A DNA stretch of 8,386 bases from Rhizobium sp. Q54 (GTDB lineage: Bacteria; Pseudomonadota; Alphaproteobacteria; Rhizobiales; Beijerinckiaceae): assembly GCA_945901195.1 (NCBI GenBank), contig CAMDKB010000194.1, positions 1-8,386 on the forward strand. The letters run 5' to 3'. The notes beneath the pieces are model-generated. The model saw nothing but the letters and a program-made list of their open reading frames with translations. It was not told the origin of the DNA and made no database searches. Below are positions 6,635 through 8,386 of this stretch, piece by piece. The translations under genes were made by a program, and so were the position numbers. Within the stretch, counting starts at the first letter, position 1. Every line of letters begins with the position of its first letter.

Positions 6635-7732
6635 ATGGATCGATTTATGACTGACATCTCTCGCCGCGCCATTCTGGCTTCTGCCGCCATTCTGGCTGCG
6701 CCATTCGTTTCGCGTGCGAACGCGCAGGCCGATGAACGGATGATCGCGCAAATGCTTGTGCTTGGATTTTCCGGCACGTCGAGCGCCGATACGGGCGCGC
6801 AGAAACTCGCGCAGCATCTGGCGGCTGGCCGTATTGGCGGGGTCTGTTTTCTAGGCAATAACACGCGCAATCGGCCGGGCGTTGAAAGCCTGACGCGGCT
6901 GTTCCATTCCGCGGCCAAGACCGGCAAACCGCTCATTTCTGTGGATCAGGAGGGCGGTGCGGTGCAGCGCCTTGGCGCGAAGACTGGCTGGTCCGCTATT
7001 CCCGCCCCGCAGGCAGTGGCGGCCCGCAACACGCCCGAACAGGCGCGCGGTATCTATGCGCAGATGGCGCGTGAGCTGAAGGCGGCGGGCTTCAACCTCA
7101 ATCTTGCTCCGGTGGTCGACCTTGGTTTCGAGCCAAAGAATCCCATCGTCTATAAATGGGGGCGGGCCTTTGGCAAGGATGGCGCAACGGTCGCCGAATA
7201 TGCCGGCGCCTTTGTCGAAGGGCACCGCTCGCAAGGCGTGCTGACCGCACACAAGCATTTTCCCGGGCACGGCTCGACCTTCGTGGATTCGCATGATCGC
7301 CCTGTTGACCTGACGCCGACCTGGCGCGCCGATGAACTCGTACCCTTCCGTGAGTTGACCCGGCGTGGCCTGATAGACATTGTGATGAGCGGTCACCTGA
7401 CCCATGCAAAACTGACAGGTGGCCTCCCGGCAACGCTCTCACCCACCGCCGTTCGGCTGCTGCGTCAGGACATCGGCTTTAACGGCGCGATCATGACGGA
7501 TGATCTCGACATGAAGGCGATCCGCTCGTCCTTCACACTCGAAGATGCCATCGTGCGAGCGGTCTCGGCGGGGCATGATCTCGTGTTGCTCTCCAATTCC
7601 CTGCAACCCGACGATATGCTGCCGCAAAAGGCCGTTGCGGCTGTGAAGGCAGCCGTTGCAGCAGGGCGCATAGCGCCAGTGCAGATCGAAGCCTCTGCCC
7701 AAAGGATCGCTGCCTTGCAATCGCGGGTTTAG
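6635..7732 (+). CDS. Exported NagZ-like glycoside hydrolase family 3 protein (beta-N-acetylhexosaminidase-like)
   Basis: This single-domain GH3 protein probably releases N-acetylglucosamine from peptidoglycan fragments or similar glycosides. It has 365 residues from ATG 6635. It shows DQEGG (104-108, then Ala where many NagZ proteins have Arg), KHFPGHG (207-213), the Asp-Ser-His acid/base motif (DSH, 218-220) and the nucleophile block IMTDDLDMKAI (286-296, Asp289 likely nucleophile). The N-terminus has ISRRAIL (twin arginine at 10-11), a hydrophobic stretch and ANAQA (28-32): a probable Tat signal, whereas classical Gram-negative NagZ is cytoplasmic. The start is uncertain: ATG 6647 gives 361 residues and keeps the signal. 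A TTG at 6581 is possible but adds a low-complexity PPSPPCKGR stretch that looks like intergenic DNA. No start has a well-spaced ribosome binding site; AAGGAAGG is at 6612-6619. Confidence 0.9.
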   Translation: MDRFMTDISRRAILASAAILAAPFVSRANAQADERMIAQMLVLGFSGTSSADTGAQKLAQHLAAGRIGGVCFLGNNTRNRPGVESLTRLFHSAAKTGKPLISVDQEGGAVQRLGAKTGWSAIPAPQAVAARNTPEQARGIYAQMARELKAAGFNLNLAPVVDLGFEPKNPIVYKWGRAFGKDGATVAEYAGAFVEGHRSQGVLTAHKHFPGHGSTFVDSHDRPVDLTPTWRADELVPFRELTRRGLIDIVMSGHLTHAKLTGGLPATLSPTAVRLLRQDIGFNGAIMTDDLDMKAIRSSFTLEDAIVRAVSAGHDLVLLSNSLQPDDMLPQKAVAAVKAAVAAGRIAPVQIEASAQRIAALQSRV

Positions 7733-7755
7733 TTTATTTGATCATGTTCAAGGCG

Positions 7756-7822
7756 GTTTCGATTCCCATACCCATGGGTGACTCGAAACAGCCAGTGCGT
7801 TCGCGCTCGCCAAGACGATGAG
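7756..7822. repeat. Interspersed two-hairpin repeat, copy 2
   Basis: This is a diverged copy of the element at 1815-1877. It begins GTTTCGATT, closes with TCGAAAC (7783-7789), and ends in GCGTTCGCGC and then GCCAAGACGATGAG. The last 33 bases align without gaps to copy 1, with about 24 identities by my count. The first hairpin keeps the outer 7-bp arms (7756-7762 and 7783-7789), but its inner part is different: 4 bases longer and containing the palindrome ACCCATGGGT. In the second hairpin the outer pairs are lost and only GCG-TTCG-CGC remains. It starts 24 bases after the stop of the NagZ-like gene. Confidence 0.8.
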
Positions 7823-7953
7823 GTTAGCTGCATCACCACTGGTCTCAATTACACGTCGTGCTTAACCGCACATTTTTTCGCGCAAGCGTGAACTACTCTC
7901 CAATCATCGCCGGTGAGCAAGACGCCCCGGCAAACTGAAACAGGAGAGAGAAC

Positions 7954-8241
7954 ATGAACACCTTCGCGAAAAAGACACTGACGACCGCTTTCGCTGCCCT
8001 CACCCTGGGCATCACCCTCGCTGCGACATCTGCGCCTGCTGAAGCCCGCTGGGGCCGCAATGCAGCTTTCTTCGGTGGCGCTGCCGCCGGCCTGGTCGGC
8101 GCAGCGATTATCGCCAACAACTATGCCCGCCCCGCCTATGCGGCCCCTGTTTACGGTGGCGATTGTTGGACCGAGCGCCGCGCAGTCCACAACAGCTGGG
8201 GTGAATTCGTCGGCTATCGCCCGCAGCGGGTTTGCAACTGA
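7954..8241 (+). CDS. Small exported glycine-rich protein of unknown function
   Basis: The gene encodes 95 residues, with ATG 7954 preceded by AGGAGAGAG (7942-7950). A typical Sec signal peptide spans about residues 1-31: basic start MNTFAKK, hydrophobic core, likely cleavage after APAEA before RWGR. The mature part has a Gly/Ala-rich hydrophobic stretch (FFGGAAAGLVGAAIIANN, 39-56) that could form a glycine-zipper-like membrane or outer-membrane contact. The tail holds two cysteines (Cys71 and Cys94) around WTERRAVHNSWGEF and GYRPQRV. I recall similar short secreted proteins in Rhizobiales but assign no function. The TGA stop is followed at once by the TA that borders the IS630 element, so the gene's native 3' region has been separated from it. 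Confidence 0.85.
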   Translation: MNTFAKKTLTTAFAALTLGITLAATSAPAEARWGRNAAFFGGAAAGLVGAAIIANNYARPAYAAPVYGGDCWTERRAVHNSWGEFVGYRPQRVCN

Positions 8242-8263
8242 TACCATCTCCCTTGATGCGTGA

Positions 8264-8324
8264 CTCGTTCTGGCTATCCAAATCAGTCGGTGTCTGATTC
8301 ATTCGTGGCGAACGAGGAGGTTCG
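8264..8324 (+). promoter_or_regulatory. Inverted repeats over the transposase ribosome binding site
   Basis: CTCGTTC (8264-8270) is a perfect complement to GAACGAG (8310-8316), whose last bases are the start of the Shine-Dalgarno sequence GAGGAGG (8314-8320). Between them sits a hairpin AATCAG/CTGATT (8281-8286 and 8294-8299). Alternatively CGAAC (8309-8313) pairs with GTTCG (8320-8324), putting GAGGAG in a 6-base loop. The two pairings exclude each other because they share bases 8310-8313. This suggests, but does not show, control of transposase translation. Confidence 0.35.
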
Positions 8325-8326
8325 TC

Positions 8327-8386
8327 ATGTCTTTGCCTATTCCCCTGCGCGCGGATTTCGACGCGAAAACGCTTCGGAGTTTGGCG
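8327..8386 (+). CDS. IS630-family transposase, N-terminal fragment
   Basis: ATG 8327 follows GAGGAGG (8314-8320) at good spacing and opens a frame of 20 codons to the window edge. The product begins MSLPIPLRADFD and continues AKTLRSLA. I recognise this as the N-terminus of Rhizobiales-type IS630 transposases, which lead into a helix-turn-helix DNA-binding domain just outside the window. It is cut only by the window edge. It fits the same transposase subgroup as the C-terminal fragment at 2-127, though the two fragments do not overlap, so identity of the copies cannot be judged. Confidence 0.8.
   Translation, partial: MSLPIPLRADFDAKTLRSLA

Larger units (their letters stand above)
8244..8386 (+). 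mobile_element. 5' end of an IS630-family insertion sequence (cut by window edge)
   Basis: The element probably starts at CCATCTCCCTTGAT (8244-8257), which resembles the inverted end of the left-hand element and is preceded by TA at 8242-8243. It continues with an 83-base leader and the start of the transposase gene, then runs off the window. Its orientation is the same as the copy at 1-141, so the roughly 8.1 kb between them is bracketed by direct copies of the same or closely related elements. Confidence 0.7.

Noticed and set aside
7756..7822. CRISPR-like or intrinsic terminator reading of the hairpin repeats
   Set aside because: The copies are 5.9 kb apart with no spacer periodicity, and no T-run follows either hairpin.
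8060..8263. Alternative + strand ORF overlapping the small exported protein
   Set aside because: It is out of frame with the signal-peptide gene, has no ribosome binding site and runs into the IS end.

Overview
The window looks like chromosomal DNA of an alphaproteobacterium, most likely of the Hyphomicrobiales (Rhizobiales) type. Four things point there: the alphaproteobacterial/plant-type glutamate-cysteine ligase, the translationally coupled hisZ-hisG pair with a HisG of about 330 residues, the IS630-type transposase ends, and the GC-rich codon use. The genus cannot be fixed from the sequence. All genes I can support are on the + strand. No tRNA, rRNA or CRISPR array was seen.

Layout. Bases 1-141 are the 3' end of an IS630-family element (last 41 transposase codons plus terminal repeat). 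After a 218-base spacer comes gshA (360-1745), the first enzyme of glutathione synthesis. The next intergenic region (1746-2012) holds three 17-bp tandem units that run into a two-hairpin repeat. Then follow an orphan family 2 glycosyltransferase (2013-2939), a crotonase-family enzyme (3019-3783), and the histidine-biosynthesis pair hisZ (3896-5038) and hisG (5035-6024), overlapping by ATGA. Downstream are a small exported protein of unknown function (6224-6577) and an exported NagZ-like family 3 glycosidase with a probable Tat signal (about 6635-7732). A second copy of the two-hairpin repeat follows (7756-7822), then another small exported protein (7954-8241). The window ends inside the 5' end of another IS630-family element (8244-8386), in the same orientation as the first.

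How the genes relate. Only hisZ-hisG form a clear functional unit, the two subunits of ATP phosphoribosyltransferase. The others are monocistronic or loosely spaced: glutathione synthesis, a glycosyl transfer, an acyl-CoA reaction and envelope/peptidoglycan-related exported proteins. They share no obvious pathway.

The most interesting material is non-coding. It comprises the pair of diverged two-hairpin intergenic repeats, one of which has its edge tandemly multiplied; the matching IS630 ends at both borders; the IS insertion directly after a stop codon; and a possible RNA structure over the transposase ribosome binding site. I see no clear defence, secretion or biosynthetic system here.
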